DNA of 64,000 bases from Glaciecola sp964195425 (lineage in GTDB: Bacteria > Pseudomonadota > Gammaproteobacteria > Enterobacterales > Alteromonadaceae), in NCBI GenBank assembly GCA_964195425.1, contig CAXMOM010000039.1, forward strand, positions 62,001 through 126,000. The letters run 5' to 3'. Below, in pieces: positions 1 through 8,436 of the stretch. A program made the translations under genes and the position numbers. The notes beneath the pieces are model-generated. The model was not told the origin of the DNA. It saw only the letters and a list, made by a program, of their open reading frames with translations, and searched no databases. Within the stretch, counting starts at the first letter, position 1. Each line of letters begins with the position of its first letter.

Positions 1-2
1 CT

Positions 3-1256
3 AAACTGTCGTTGTTGTCGAAAAAAACACGTGGTGAATCAGTAGTAGTTAACCTTACTATGCGCTACGGAAACATTAAGAATCTAAATAATAAAGCCCT
101 CGTAGCGCAAACTTCAGGTAATTTGTTACTGCGCGGCGCAGCCGATTTATCTCGCCAAGATATTCAAGATGAGTTTGACAAACTAAAAGCCCAAGTGCGT
201 GTATCTAGCGGCGTGTCTTATACCTTTGCAAGCATCAGCACAACCAATGAGAACCTGCCTGCTGTTTTAGCATTACTTGCCAACATCATGAAAAACCCAA
301 GCTATGATGAAAAAGAGTTTGATCAATACGTAAGCACAATGTCAGTGGATATTGAGCAAAACATACAAGACCCCCAGCGTCTTGCCTTTAACGAATACAG
401 TCGTTTACAAAATCCATACCCTAAGGGCCACCCTTTATATGTTGAAACATTCCAAGAATCCCTAGACCAGCTAAACAAACTTACGTTAGGCGATGTAGAA
501 GCCTTCCATACGCAATACTTTGGCTCAAACAATCTGCATGTGGGTGTAGTGGGCGATTTCGATGCCAAAGAAATTGCTTCCACTTTTGAAACTTTGTTTA
601 CCACTTGGGATAGCAAGGTCGATTATGAGGTCATTAAGGATGAGTATAAGAAAGTAGCAGCTCAAAACGTTATATTTGATACGCCAGACAAAGAAAACGC
701 GACGTTTGTGGCTGCCCTTATGCTTCCTATTGGACTTGACCATGAAGATGCCGCGGCCATCGAACTAGGCAACTACATTTTCGGCGGTGGTTTCTTAAAT
801 AGTCGGTTAGCCACTCGATTACGTCAAGAGGATGGCTTAAGTTATGGTACCGGTTCGTTTGTCACGCAACTGGCATTGAGCCAAAAGTCGACCTTTGGGG
901 CATATGCGATTTGCGCGCCGCAAAACCTTGAACAAGTAGAAGTTGGTTTTAAGGAAGAGTTGGTGCGTTTGCTAGAAGACGGATTTACCGATGAAGAAAT
1001 TGCCGCCGCTAAATCAGGCCTTCTGCAAGAAAAAAGAGTGAGCAGAGCACAAGACAACGAACTGGTAAGCACATTGCGTCGTAATATTCGCTTAGAACGT
1101 GATATGCAGTGGTACAAAGAATATGAAGCACGTATGTCCTCTTTGAGTGCCAAAGACGTACATATAGTAATGAAAAAATACTTTGCCATTGACGACTTTT
1201 CAATTATTAAGGCGGGTGACATGACAAAAGCCAAAGCAGGCGATACTGACCAGTAG
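3..1256 (+). CDS. M16 family metallopeptidase, C-terminal part (5' end outside window)
   Basis: The reading frame is open from the first bases of the window, so the start lies outside; about 417 codons remain, ending in TAG. The visible part resembles the C-terminal, non-catalytic half of M16 (pitrilysin/insulinase-like) zinc peptidases: it opens with a KLSLLSKKTRGESV-type strand and carries the GGGFLNSRLATRLRQEDGLSYG segment typical of the M16 C-terminal domain (shown in parts: GGGFLNSRL, LRQEDGLSYG). The HxxEH zinc motif would be in the missing N-terminal half. In the family such proteins degrade peptides in the periplasm. An inverted repeat follows the stop codon before fadH. Confidence 0.85.
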   Translation, partial: KLSLLSKKTRGESVVVNLTMRYGNIKNLNNKALVAQTSGNLLLRGAADLSRQDIQDEFDKLKAQVRVSSGVSYTFASISTTNENLPAVLALLANIMKNPSYDEKEFDQYVSTMSVDIEQNIQDPQRLAFNEYSRLQNPYPKGHPLYVETFQESLDQLNKLTLGDVEAFHTQYFGSNNLHVGVVGDFDAKEIASTFETLFTTWDSKVDYEVIKDEYKKVAAQNVIFDTPDKENATFVAALMLPIGLDHEDAAAIELGNYIFGGGFLNSRLATRLRQEDGLSYGTGSFVTQLALSQKSTFGAYAICAPQNLEQVEVGFKEELVRLLEDGFTDEEIAAAKSGLLQEKRVSRAQDNELVSTLRRNIRLERDMQWYKEYEARMSSLSAKDVHIVMKKYFAIDDFSIIKAGDMTKAKAGDTDQ

Positions 1257-1283
1257 CAATGCCTTTTGACATCGCCTGAACAA

Positions 1284-1311
1284 GCATCTTAGTTTATCTA
1301 AACTAAGATGC
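1284..1311. repeat. Perfect inverted repeat upstream of fadH
   Basis: GCATCTTAGTTTA (1284-1296) and TAAACTAAGATGC (1299-1311) are perfect inverted arms of 13 bp separated by 2 bp. No T-run follows on the + strand, so this is not a clean intrinsic terminator. It sits between the M16 stop codon and the fadH start 27 bp downstream. It could end the upstream transcript or act as an operator for fadH. Confidence 0.6.
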
Positions 1312-1337
1312 TACATTAACTAAAAAAAGGTCATAGT

Positions 1338-3365
1338 ATGAGCGCAGCCTCTCCATTTCAGCATTTACTAAGTCCATTAGATTTAGGGTTTACTACCCTC
1401 AAAAACAGAACGCTAATGGGTTCCATGCATGTTGGATTAGAAGAAGAAAAAGGCGGCTTTGATAAGCTAGCTGCCTTTTATGCTGCCCGAGCAAAAGGGG
1501 GCGTTGGCCTTATTGTAACGGGGGGTATTGCACCTAATATAGCAGGCTGGCTTGCACCTTTTGCAGGACGTATGAGTAGTAGTCGTCATGCAAAAAAACA
1601 CAAAGTCGTTACCGATGCCGTGCACAACGAAGGCGGTAAAATTTGTATGCAAATACTGCATTCAGGTCGCTACGGTTATCATCCTTTAGCAGTCTCAGCC
1701 TCGAACGTGCAGGCGCCTATTTCACCTTTCAAACCTAAAGCCTTGTCTAGCCGCGGCATTAAAAACACCATAAAAGACTATGTAGAATCAGCCAATTATG
1801 CAAAAAAAGCTGGCTACGACGGTGTTGAAATTATGGGGTCTGAAGGTTATCTAATTAACCAGTTCTTTTGCCAGCGCACCAATCAGCGAGACGACGAATG
1901 GGGTGGAAGCCTAGAAAACAGATCACGACTTGCCATTGAAGTAGTCACGCAAACCCGTCAAAAAGTAGGCCCTGAGTTTATTATTATCTATCGTTTGTCG
2001 ATGCTTGATTTAGTTGAAGGCGGTGCCCCGTGGGAAGAAGTAGTATACCTTGCTAAAGAGATTGAAAAAGCAGGCGCGACACTCATTAACACCGGCATTG
2101 GCTGGCATGAATCCAGAGTGCCAACCATTGCAACATCGACACCTCGAGCCGCCTTTACTTGGATTACTGAGCGTATGAAGAAGGAAGTAAAGGTTCCGCT
2201 TATTACCAGTAACCGCATTAATACACCTGAAGTAGCCGAACGAGTGTTAGCCGATGGCCATGCCGATATGGTGTCTATGGCAAGACCGTTCTTAGCCGAT
2301 CCTGATTTTGTCGCCAAAGCCATGCGCAATGAATCAGACTTAATCAATACCTGTATAGCATGTAATCAAGCCTGTTTAGATCATGGTTTTGAACGTAAGC
2401 GGGCAAGTTGCTTGGTAAACCCTCAGGCATGTTATGAAACAGAACTTATCTTCAAAACCGTGGCAGAACCTAAAAAACTAGCGGTCGTAGGCGCTGGCCC
2501 AGCAGGACTCGCATTTGCAACCTATGCGGCCGACCGAGGCCACAATGTGCATCTGTACGAACAGTCTTCAGAAATAGGTGGCCAGTTTAATTACGCCAAA
2601 CAAATACCTGGTAAAGAAGAGTTTTACGAAACATTAAGATACTACGGTAAACAAATAGAGCGCACTGGCGTTACCCTACATTTAAACACCAAGGTAGATG
2701 CCGCAGTGTTAAAAGACGAAGGCTTTGATGAAGTGATAATGGCCACCGGCATCATACCCCGCGCCCTCAGCATTGAAGGTAGTGAACACCCAATGGTAAT
2801 GAGCTACCTTGATGTATTGAGAGACCATAAGCCCGTGGGTAAACGCGTGGCTGTGATTGGCGCAGGCGGCATAGGCTTTGACGTATCTGAATATTTGGTT
2901 GAACAAGAAAGTCTTACCACCAACCTCGATAAGTGGCTGTTACATTGGGGAATAGACAAAGAATATAAGTCACCTGGCGCATTAAGTGAAAAAGAGCCCG
3001 TGGGCGATCTTAGAGAAGTCTTTTTATTGCAGCGTAAAACGACCAAAGTAGGCAAAGGCCTAGGAAAAACCACTGGCTGGATCCATCGCTCATCATTGGC
3101 CAATCATAAGGTGCAAATGATGAACGGCGTTAGCTACGATAAAATTGACGACGAAGGTCTGCATATAACGGTAGCCAACAAACCCATGTTACTTGCGGTA
3201 GACAATGTAATTGTATGTGCCGGACAAGTGCCATTTAGAACTTTAGAGTCGAGCTTGTTAGAAGCCGGAATGCAGGTACATGTTATTGGAGGCGCAGACG
3301 TTGCTTCTGAATTAGACGCCAAGCGCGCCATAAGACAAGGCGCAGAGTTGGCCGCAGTTATATAA
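1338..3365 (+). CDS. fadH: 2,4-dienoyl-CoA reductase (NADPH), FadH
   Basis: This enzyme reduces 2,4-dienoyl-CoA to 3-enoyl-CoA with NADPH, allowing beta-oxidation of unsaturated fatty acids. The protein is 675 aa, close to the E. coli length (671). An N-terminal old-yellow-enzyme TIM barrel (FMN, residues about 1-335; opening SPLDLGFTTLKNR) is followed by a 4Fe-4S cysteine cluster (Cys339, Cys342, Cys346, Cys358 in CIACNQAC and ASCLVNPQACYE). A C-terminal FAD/NAD(P) dinucleotide-binding part carries VVGAGPAGLAFA and VIGAGGIGFDV. The ATG follows an aaaaaaGG ribosome site. It is a single-gene unit: an inverted repeat precedes it and a hairpin terminator follows. Confidence 0.96.
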   Translation: MSAASPFQHLLSPLDLGFTTLKNRTLMGSMHVGLEEEKGGFDKLAAFYAARAKGGVGLIVTGGIAPNIAGWLAPFAGRMSSSRHAKKHKVVTDAVHNEGGKICMQILHSGRYGYHPLAVSASNVQAPISPFKPKALSSRGIKNTIKDYVESANYAKKAGYDGVEIMGSEGYLINQFFCQRTNQRDDEWGGSLENRSRLAIEVVTQTRQKVGPEFIIIYRLSMLDLVEGGAPWEEVVYLAKEIEKAGATLINTGIGWHESRVPTIATSTPRAAFTWITERMKKEVKVPLITSNRINTPEVAERVLADGHADMVSMARPFLADPDFVAKAMRNESDLINTCIACNQACLDHGFERKRASCLVNPQACYETELIFKTVAEPKKLAVVGAGPAGLAFATYAADRGHNVHLYEQSSEIGGQFNYAKQIPGKEEFYETLRYYGKQIERTGVTLHLNTKVDAAVLKDEGFDEVIMATGIIPRALSIEGSEHPMVMSYLDVLRDHKPVGKRVAVIGAGGIGFDVSEYLVEQESLTTNLDKWLLHWGIDKEYKSPGALSEKEPVGDLREVFLLQRKTTKVGKGLGKTTGWIHRSSLANHKVQMMNGVSYDKIDDEGLHITVANKPMLLAVDNVIVCAGQVPFRTLESSLLEAGMQVHVIGGADVASELDAKRAIRQGAELAAVI

Positions 3366-3398
3366 GTTTATCCAAGGCCACGCCTTGATATTGTGAAC

Positions 3399-3423
3399 AA
3401 GTTGGCTTACCCATAGCCAACTT
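3399..3423 (+). terminator. Hairpin terminator after fadH
   Basis: AAGTTGGCT (3399-3407) pairs with AGCCAACTT (3415-3423) around a 7-nt loop, followed by a short T-rich stretch. It lies 34 bp after the fadH stop. Confidence 0.65.
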
Positions 3424-3498
3424 ATTTTAGCTCGACAGGATGTATTTCGACAAGGAATTGTTTCGGGAAATCATGTCATTTCTACATAAGAGTATTAT

Positions 3499-5439
3499 AT
3501 GCGATTATTTTTTAGCATCTGTTTTTTACTTTCATTTTCGGTGTTTGCCACTACGACAAAAGTCCCTTTAGAAGCCTATGGTGGGATCCCTAACAAAAGC
3601 ATGTTTACTATTTCCCCCGACGGCACGCGTGTTGCTTATCGTGAGGTCATTAATACTTCCGATATAATGACCATAATGGACATTGTTAACGGTGGCGTTG
3701 TAGGTCGCATCGATATTAGTAGCGTGCGCCCCGACAATGCCTATTTTGTCGATAACGATACACTTATTTTGGTAGTAATGGATGGTAATAGGCGCTTTGT
3801 AGGTTACCGAGGACAGCATGACGTAAGCGCTGCATATGCATTTAATATAAAAGACAATGATTTACATCAAATGCTGGAGCCCGGCTATGGCATTTTTTCA
3901 GGTCAAGGCAATGTGGGAAGAATTGTAGGAGTATCAAAAGATAAAAAGTATGCCTACATGCCCGCCTATAAAAACCTTGGCGCGTTCAACTTGTATAGAG
4001 TAACACTAGGCAAAAAGCGTAAACCACGTGTTGCATCGCGCGGAAAAAAAGACACTATAGACTTCTTTATAGGTGACAATGACGAGGTCGTTGCGCGCGA
4101 ACGTTACAACAACGAAACCAATTTACATCTTCTAGAATCCAGAATAGATGATGAATGGGTCACAGTGTTCAGTGAAACGACACCCATCATTAACGTAGGT
4201 TTTAACGGCATAACGCCTGATATGAAACATCTTGTTATGCGGGCTTATAATGACAACACAAAACGAAATGCTTATTACACACTAGCATTGAGCGATGGCA
4301 AAATAGAAGGCCCTATTTTTGAGCGCGCAGACAAAGACGTAGGGTCATTGATAACAGATATCAATCGAGTAGTGCATGGCGTGACTTATTCTGGTTTTAC
4401 ACCCACATATGAATTTTTTAACAAAACACTAAATGCAAAAATGCGTGGTATTAAAAAAGCGATGCCAAACAATAGCTTTCGACTTACCGGCTTCTCTGAC
4501 AACTTGTCAAATATGATTTTTTTGATGGAAGGCGAAATGTCAGCCGGAAACTATATATTATACAAGCAAGGTGAACTTAGCATGCTCGCTACCGCGCGCC
4601 CCGATATACCGGCCGAAAGTGTTCACAATGTTGCTGAATATAGTTATAACGCTAGAGATGGTCTACCTATTCCATCTTTACTGACCCTTCCTAACCATAA
4701 GGAAGCAAAAGGTTTGCCTGCGATCATGTTGCCCCACGGTGGCCCAGAATCTTATGACAGAAATAGCTTTGATTGGTTAGCGCAATATTTTGCCAACGAA
4801 GGCTATGCGGTTATTCAGCCACAGTTTAGAGGATCCAGTGGCTTTGGTTCAGAGCACTTACTGGCAGGCCGAGGAGAATGGGGGCGCAAGATGCAAGACG
4901 ATTTAACCGACGCGGTAGCTGACCTTGCCACAAGAGGCATTATCGACAAAGACAGGGTATGTATTATTGGGGCCAGCTATGGTGGCTACGCCGCGCTTGC
5001 AGGCGCTGCTTTTACGCCTGATGTATATCGCTGCGCAGTGGCAATTAATGGGGTATCTGATATTGAAGTTATGCTCAAAAGAGAACGCCGAGAGGCAGGC
5101 GATGATCACTGGGTTGTTTCGTATTGGGAAGAAGTTATTGCACAAGGCGATGTCGAAAAATCTCATCTCAAGGCAATATCGCCTATTAATCACGTGCAGG
5201 ACATTACCAGCCCCATTCTTCTTATTCATGGCGAAAACGATAAAGTCGTTAACATAGAACAATCCGAGGATATGTTTAAGGCTTTACAAGATGCTAAAAA
5301 GCCGGTGCAGTTTATAGAGCTTGATAAAGGCGACCATTACTTGAGTAATAACGAAAACCGCAAACAAGCCTTACGTGCAATCGAACAGTTTTTGAAGGTT
5401 AACTTGCCGGTCGAACAAACAACTGATTCCAGTATCTAA
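3499..5439 (+). CDS. S9 family prolyl oligopeptidase-type peptidase (secreted)
   Basis: A 646-aa serine peptidase of the prolyl-oligopeptidase/acylaminoacyl-peptidase family (S9). The first ~18 residues (MRLFFSICFLLSFSVFA) are a signal peptide, so it probably works in the periplasm. The N-terminal ~380 residues would form the propeller; the C-terminal part is an alpha/beta hydrolase with HGGP oxyanion region, nucleophile Ser493 in GASYGGYAA, acid Asp581 in GENDKV and His613 in GDHYLS. The triad is complete, so it should be active on short peptides. It converges on another S9 gene with a shared terminator region between them; the two are divergent in sequence, not a recent duplication. Confidence 0.92.
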   Translation: MRLFFSICFLLSFSVFATTTKVPLEAYGGIPNKSMFTISPDGTRVAYREVINTSDIMTIMDIVNGGVVGRIDISSVRPDNAYFVDNDTLILVVMDGNRRFVGYRGQHDVSAAYAFNIKDNDLHQMLEPGYGIFSGQGNVGRIVGVSKDKKYAYMPAYKNLGAFNLYRVTLGKKRKPRVASRGKKDTIDFFIGDNDEVVARERYNNETNLHLLESRIDDEWVTVFSETTPIINVGFNGITPDMKHLVMRAYNDNTKRNAYYTLALSDGKIEGPIFERADKDVGSLITDINRVVHGVTYSGFTPTYEFFNKTLNAKMRGIKKAMPNNSFRLTGFSDNLSNMIFLMEGEMSAGNYILYKQGELSMLATARPDIPAESVHNVAEYSYNARDGLPIPSLLTLPNHKEAKGLPAIMLPHGGPESYDRNSFDWLAQYFANEGYAVIQPQFRGSSGFGSEHLLAGRGEWGRKMQDDLTDAVADLATRGIIDKDRVCIIGASYGGYAALAGAAFTPDVYRCAVAINGVSDIEVMLKRERREAGDDHWVVSYWEEVIAQGDVEKSHLKAISPINHVQDITSPILLIHGENDKVVNIEQSEDMFKALQDAKKPVQFIELDKGDHYLSNNENRKQALRAIEQFLKVNLPVEQTTDSSI

Positions 5440-5447
5440 TAAAGAAC

Positions 5448-5508
5448 ACCGCACCTATGCGCTTTATATATGTGTAGTCACTTTTATTCAAATAGCGATA
5501 GGTGCGGT
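5448..5508. terminator. Bidirectional terminator between the two S9 genes
   Basis: ACCGCACCTAT (5448-5458) and ATAGGTGCGGT (5498-5508) are perfect 11-bp inverted arms with a 39-nt AT-rich loop, followed by TTTAA. The position between convergent genes fits a shared terminator. Confidence 0.55.
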
Positions 5509-5636
5509 TTTAACAAAGGTTGAGTAGCTTGTCATTTCATGAGTTAACAAGTCTTGCTTTAAAACTCAAAGTGCAGCCTATTTTAAGGTAAAAATATAGT
5601 CTTTGAGCATGAGAGCGATTATGCATTTTAGGAAAG

Positions 5637-7649
5637 CTACTCGACCGGTTTTAAGTGCTCGTTTACAAAGTCTAAAATACTAGCGAAAAGCTGTTTTGTT
5701 TGACCCTCTTCTGCAAAATGGTGGTTAGCATCTTCATACAATACCCAATCTAAAGGGATGTTCGCTTGCTCTAACACTAGCTTCACTCTAAAGCTATGCT
5801 CTGCAATAACTCGCTCATCTTTTGCCCCATGAATAAGCAATAACGGTGTTTTAAAATGTTGCATTTGGTACAGCGGCGATATCGCGAAAAGCGCTTCTTG
5901 GTCTACTTGGGTATCTCCCACATACTCCCTAAGCCACTCTTTTTGAGCATATGTAATATGAGGCTGTTTGAGAAATAAGTTCATATCGGTAACACCGGCA
6001 ACACTTACAGCGCATTTAAATAACGCTGGTGACTGCAAATTGAGCATGAGCGACGCATATCCACCATAGCTCATACCTACTGAACATGTTTTTGTTGCAT
6101 TTATATCTGCTCGTTCTTGTACGTTTATTAGCGCGGCGCTTAAATCATCGATCATTTTTGTGCCCCACTGCTTTTTGCCTGCGTCTCTATGAGTAAGTCC
6201 ATAGCCACCTGAGCCTCTAAAGTTAACCCGCAAGACCGCATAATTGTTCGCAGCAAAAAACTGCGTCATGGGATCAAAATAAGGGGTATCAAACACATTA
6301 AAAGGCCCGCCGTGAGGCATAATTATTAGTGGCGCAGGGTTATTAGAAGATGCGCCCTGCGGTAATGTTAGCAAGTACGTTATTGGCATATTATCAACCT
6401 CAACGGTCCCTACAATTTGGCTAGACGGTAATTGTTCTGAAAGTGCCGGGAATTGCTTATGTACTAATACAGGGATGTTATCTTCAATTTGAAGCAAAAA
6501 CTGACCGCCTTTATTGTGCGCCTCTCGATAAAACAGTTTTACATCACCCAACACGCTTTCATCGGCCACAACGTTAAGCATGTTGGTATCGCTTTTGACG
6601 GGTTGCCCATCAAAATATTCGGTCGTATAAAGGCCTTCTTCTATAACAACAACGCCCATGGCATCATTGTCTTTAGAAAAAATAATGTCTTTAATAGGCA
6701 GTCCTGGTGAATTATATATTTGCTCAAAAGTATCGTTTTCGTAATCGACTAAATAAAGGCTAAGAGCTTGCTCCTCATGATAATTGGTGGCATAAAACGC
6801 ATTGCTTTTACTTGATTTAGCAATAGGCAAGAAAAGCGGTGCGCGCTCCTCTTTATTATCCACTTTTTGCCTTTCTTCTTCACTTTCAAGTTCATCTTTT
6901 TCCCACGTTTTAATCGGCTTTAGTGTTAATGCTGAAGCATCACCGGTTTTTTCAAACACAGCTAACTGCAGTTTTTGTTCTTCATTAAAAAATGCAACTG
7001 CAACGGGTTCACCTGAGGGTTCAAAAAACCATCTAATAGCAAATCCGTCGGTTTGAACAACCACATTTTTTGCAATGAATTGACCACCATCAACACGGGT
7101 CAGCTTATTACGCTTCTGATTTATAGTGAGCAATTTATTTATTTGAATCTTATATACTTTTGATTTTCTGCCATTGCGCGCAAAATAGAATACGCCATTT
7201 TGAGTTGGCGCTGCTTCAATAAGGCTACCTTGTGTAGTTACTTCATACACCAACGGTTTAGATTTTGCGGCAGTGACGTCAATGATAATAAGTCGAGTTT
7301 GAGAATTACGTTCTAGTAAGGTATTTTCAAGTGCTTCTTTATCGATTAACACAGCGGCTACATGCTGGTTGTCAATCCACTGAATATCTCTAAGTACCGT
7401 GTTTTCATCAAACAATTCTGCTAAATCTATCACGTTATTTTCTGCTAACGTCCGGGTGTTAAAAACCGATAAACTTGAAGCCTGCTTCGACACACTTGTT
7501 TTTATGTAAAGAGCTCCACTTGGAGAAAGCCGCAAGTCTGCAGTGGGCTGTTCTGAAAAGAGTATGTCTAGTAAATCATCGGCCCATGCGATATTTGTGC
7601 AAACGCTAACTAACAAGGTCAACGTAATCAGTAGCGTAAACTTATTCAT
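5637..7649 (-). CDS. S9 family prolyl oligopeptidase-type peptidase (secreted)
   Basis: A 670-aa S9 serine peptidase. Residues 1-23 form a signal peptide ending near NIAWA. A long N-terminal propeller-like part precedes an alpha/beta hydrolase domain with MPHGGPFNVFD, nucleophile Ser527 in GMSYGGYAS, acid Asp in GAKDERV and His in DANHHFAEEG. All catalytic residues are present. Its start overlaps the stop of the upstream 208-aa gene by 8 bp, so the two are translationally coupled and probably one operon. Substrate is unknown; S9 relatives cut proline-containing or acylated peptides. Confidence 0.92.
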   Translation of the reverse strand: MNKFTLLITLTLLVSVCTNIAWADDLLDILFSEQPTADLRLSPSGALYIKTSVSKQASSLSVFNTRTLAENNVIDLAELFDENTVLRDIQWIDNQHVAAVLIDKEALENTLLERNSQTRLIIIDVTAAKSKPLVYEVTTQGSLIEAAPTQNGVFYFARNGRKSKVYKIQINKLLTINQKRNKLTRVDGGQFIAKNVVVQTDGFAIRWFFEPSGEPVAVAFFNEEQKLQLAVFEKTGDASALTLKPIKTWEKDELESEEERQKVDNKEERAPLFLPIAKSSKSNAFYATNYHEEQALSLYLVDYENDTFEQIYNSPGLPIKDIIFSKDNDAMGVVVIEEGLYTTEYFDGQPVKSDTNMLNVVADESVLGDVKLFYREAHNKGGQFLLQIEDNIPVLVHKQFPALSEQLPSSQIVGTVEVDNMPITYLLTLPQGASSNNPAPLIIMPHGGPFNVFDTPYFDPMTQFFAANNYAVLRVNFRGSGGYGLTHRDAGKKQWGTKMIDDLSAALINVQERADINATKTCSVGMSYGGYASLMLNLQSPALFKCAVSVAGVTDMNLFLKQPHITYAQKEWLREYVGDTQVDQEALFAISPLYQMQHFKTPLLLIHGAKDERVIAEHSFRVKLVLEQANIPLDWVLYEDANHHFAEEGQTKQLFASILDFVNEHLKPVE

Positions 7650-8268
7650 CGGGAATACTCTCTAAAAAATTGAAAAACGGGTCGTGATAACCAGCACCAT
7701 GCACAATTGGTAGCGCTACTCCAGACTGTGCCACCAATTCTTTCAGACTAGCTAGGCGAGTAGCATATTGATTTACCAGTATGGTATTTACAATGCGTTT
7801 ACTGCGAAAAGCATCAACCTTAAGTGTGCCAACATAATTAACCGCGCCACGCGTAATTCGAAAACGCCATACGTCTGAACTATCTGTACTCACTCTATAA
7901 GGCAAGTCGAAGTGGGGCACATCAACTCGGGTGATTTGATACATCCCTTCGGGTAAATGTATATAAACAAGATTATTACGCCCCGATAAATCTAGTTTAA
8001 TAGGTCTGCTTTTAGATCCGCTAAACTTTAGATCTTCAATGTTTTTGTAACTAGCCAGTAAGCTCGACTGCTTTATTTCCAATAATGAAATCACCACGTT
8101 AGGTTGCTGTAAATCAACATACATTGCCGCAATTCCAAGCGCTTTTTGTTTTGGGTCAGGCAGGCTTAGTTTGTCACGGACCGTCCAAAACAATTCGGCA
8201 TTGGCAGCACTCACAAACGCAAAATTTAGTAAAATGAGCGTGAAGACTAGATAAATTTTCCTTTTCAT
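7642..8268 (-). CDS. Secreted hypothetical protein, coupled to the S9 peptidase
   Basis: A 208-aa protein with a clear signal peptide (MKRKIYLVFTLILLNFAFVSAANA), otherwise unrecognised. The middle has a beta-rich segment (LPEGMYQITRVDV then ITRGAVNYVGTL) that resembles the N-terminal module of the divergent lipoprotein at 8437 (LTPGEYSLSAVR then VQAGKVTDLGTI). This 'LP-G-Y-I ... G-V-Y-G-L' pattern looks like a small beta-sandwich found in exported proteins. Its stop overlaps the S9 peptidase start, suggesting a shared periplasmic task. No function can be assigned. Confidence 0.75.
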   Translation of the reverse strand: MKRKIYLVFTLILLNFAFVSAANAELFWTVRDKLSLPDPKQKALGIAAMYVDLQQPNVVISLLEIKQSSLLASYKNIEDLKFSGSKSRPIKLDLSGRNNLVYIHLPEGMYQITRVDVPHFDLPYRVSTDSSDVWRFRITRGAVNYVGTLKVDAFRSKRIVNTILVNQYATRLASLKELVAQSGVALPIVHGAGYHDPFFNFLESIPDE

Positions 8269-8436
8269 ACCACTTCCGTAACGATAGTTTGTTGTATATA
8301 TTACATAGGCGGTGCACTTAACGCCATACTCCGACTAATTGTTAGTAATCAATAAATTACTATATTGACGTTTATGCAAGACTTCTAGACTAAACAAGTA
8401 ATGAAGGGTCAAGAAGATAATATTAAAAGGAAGAAA

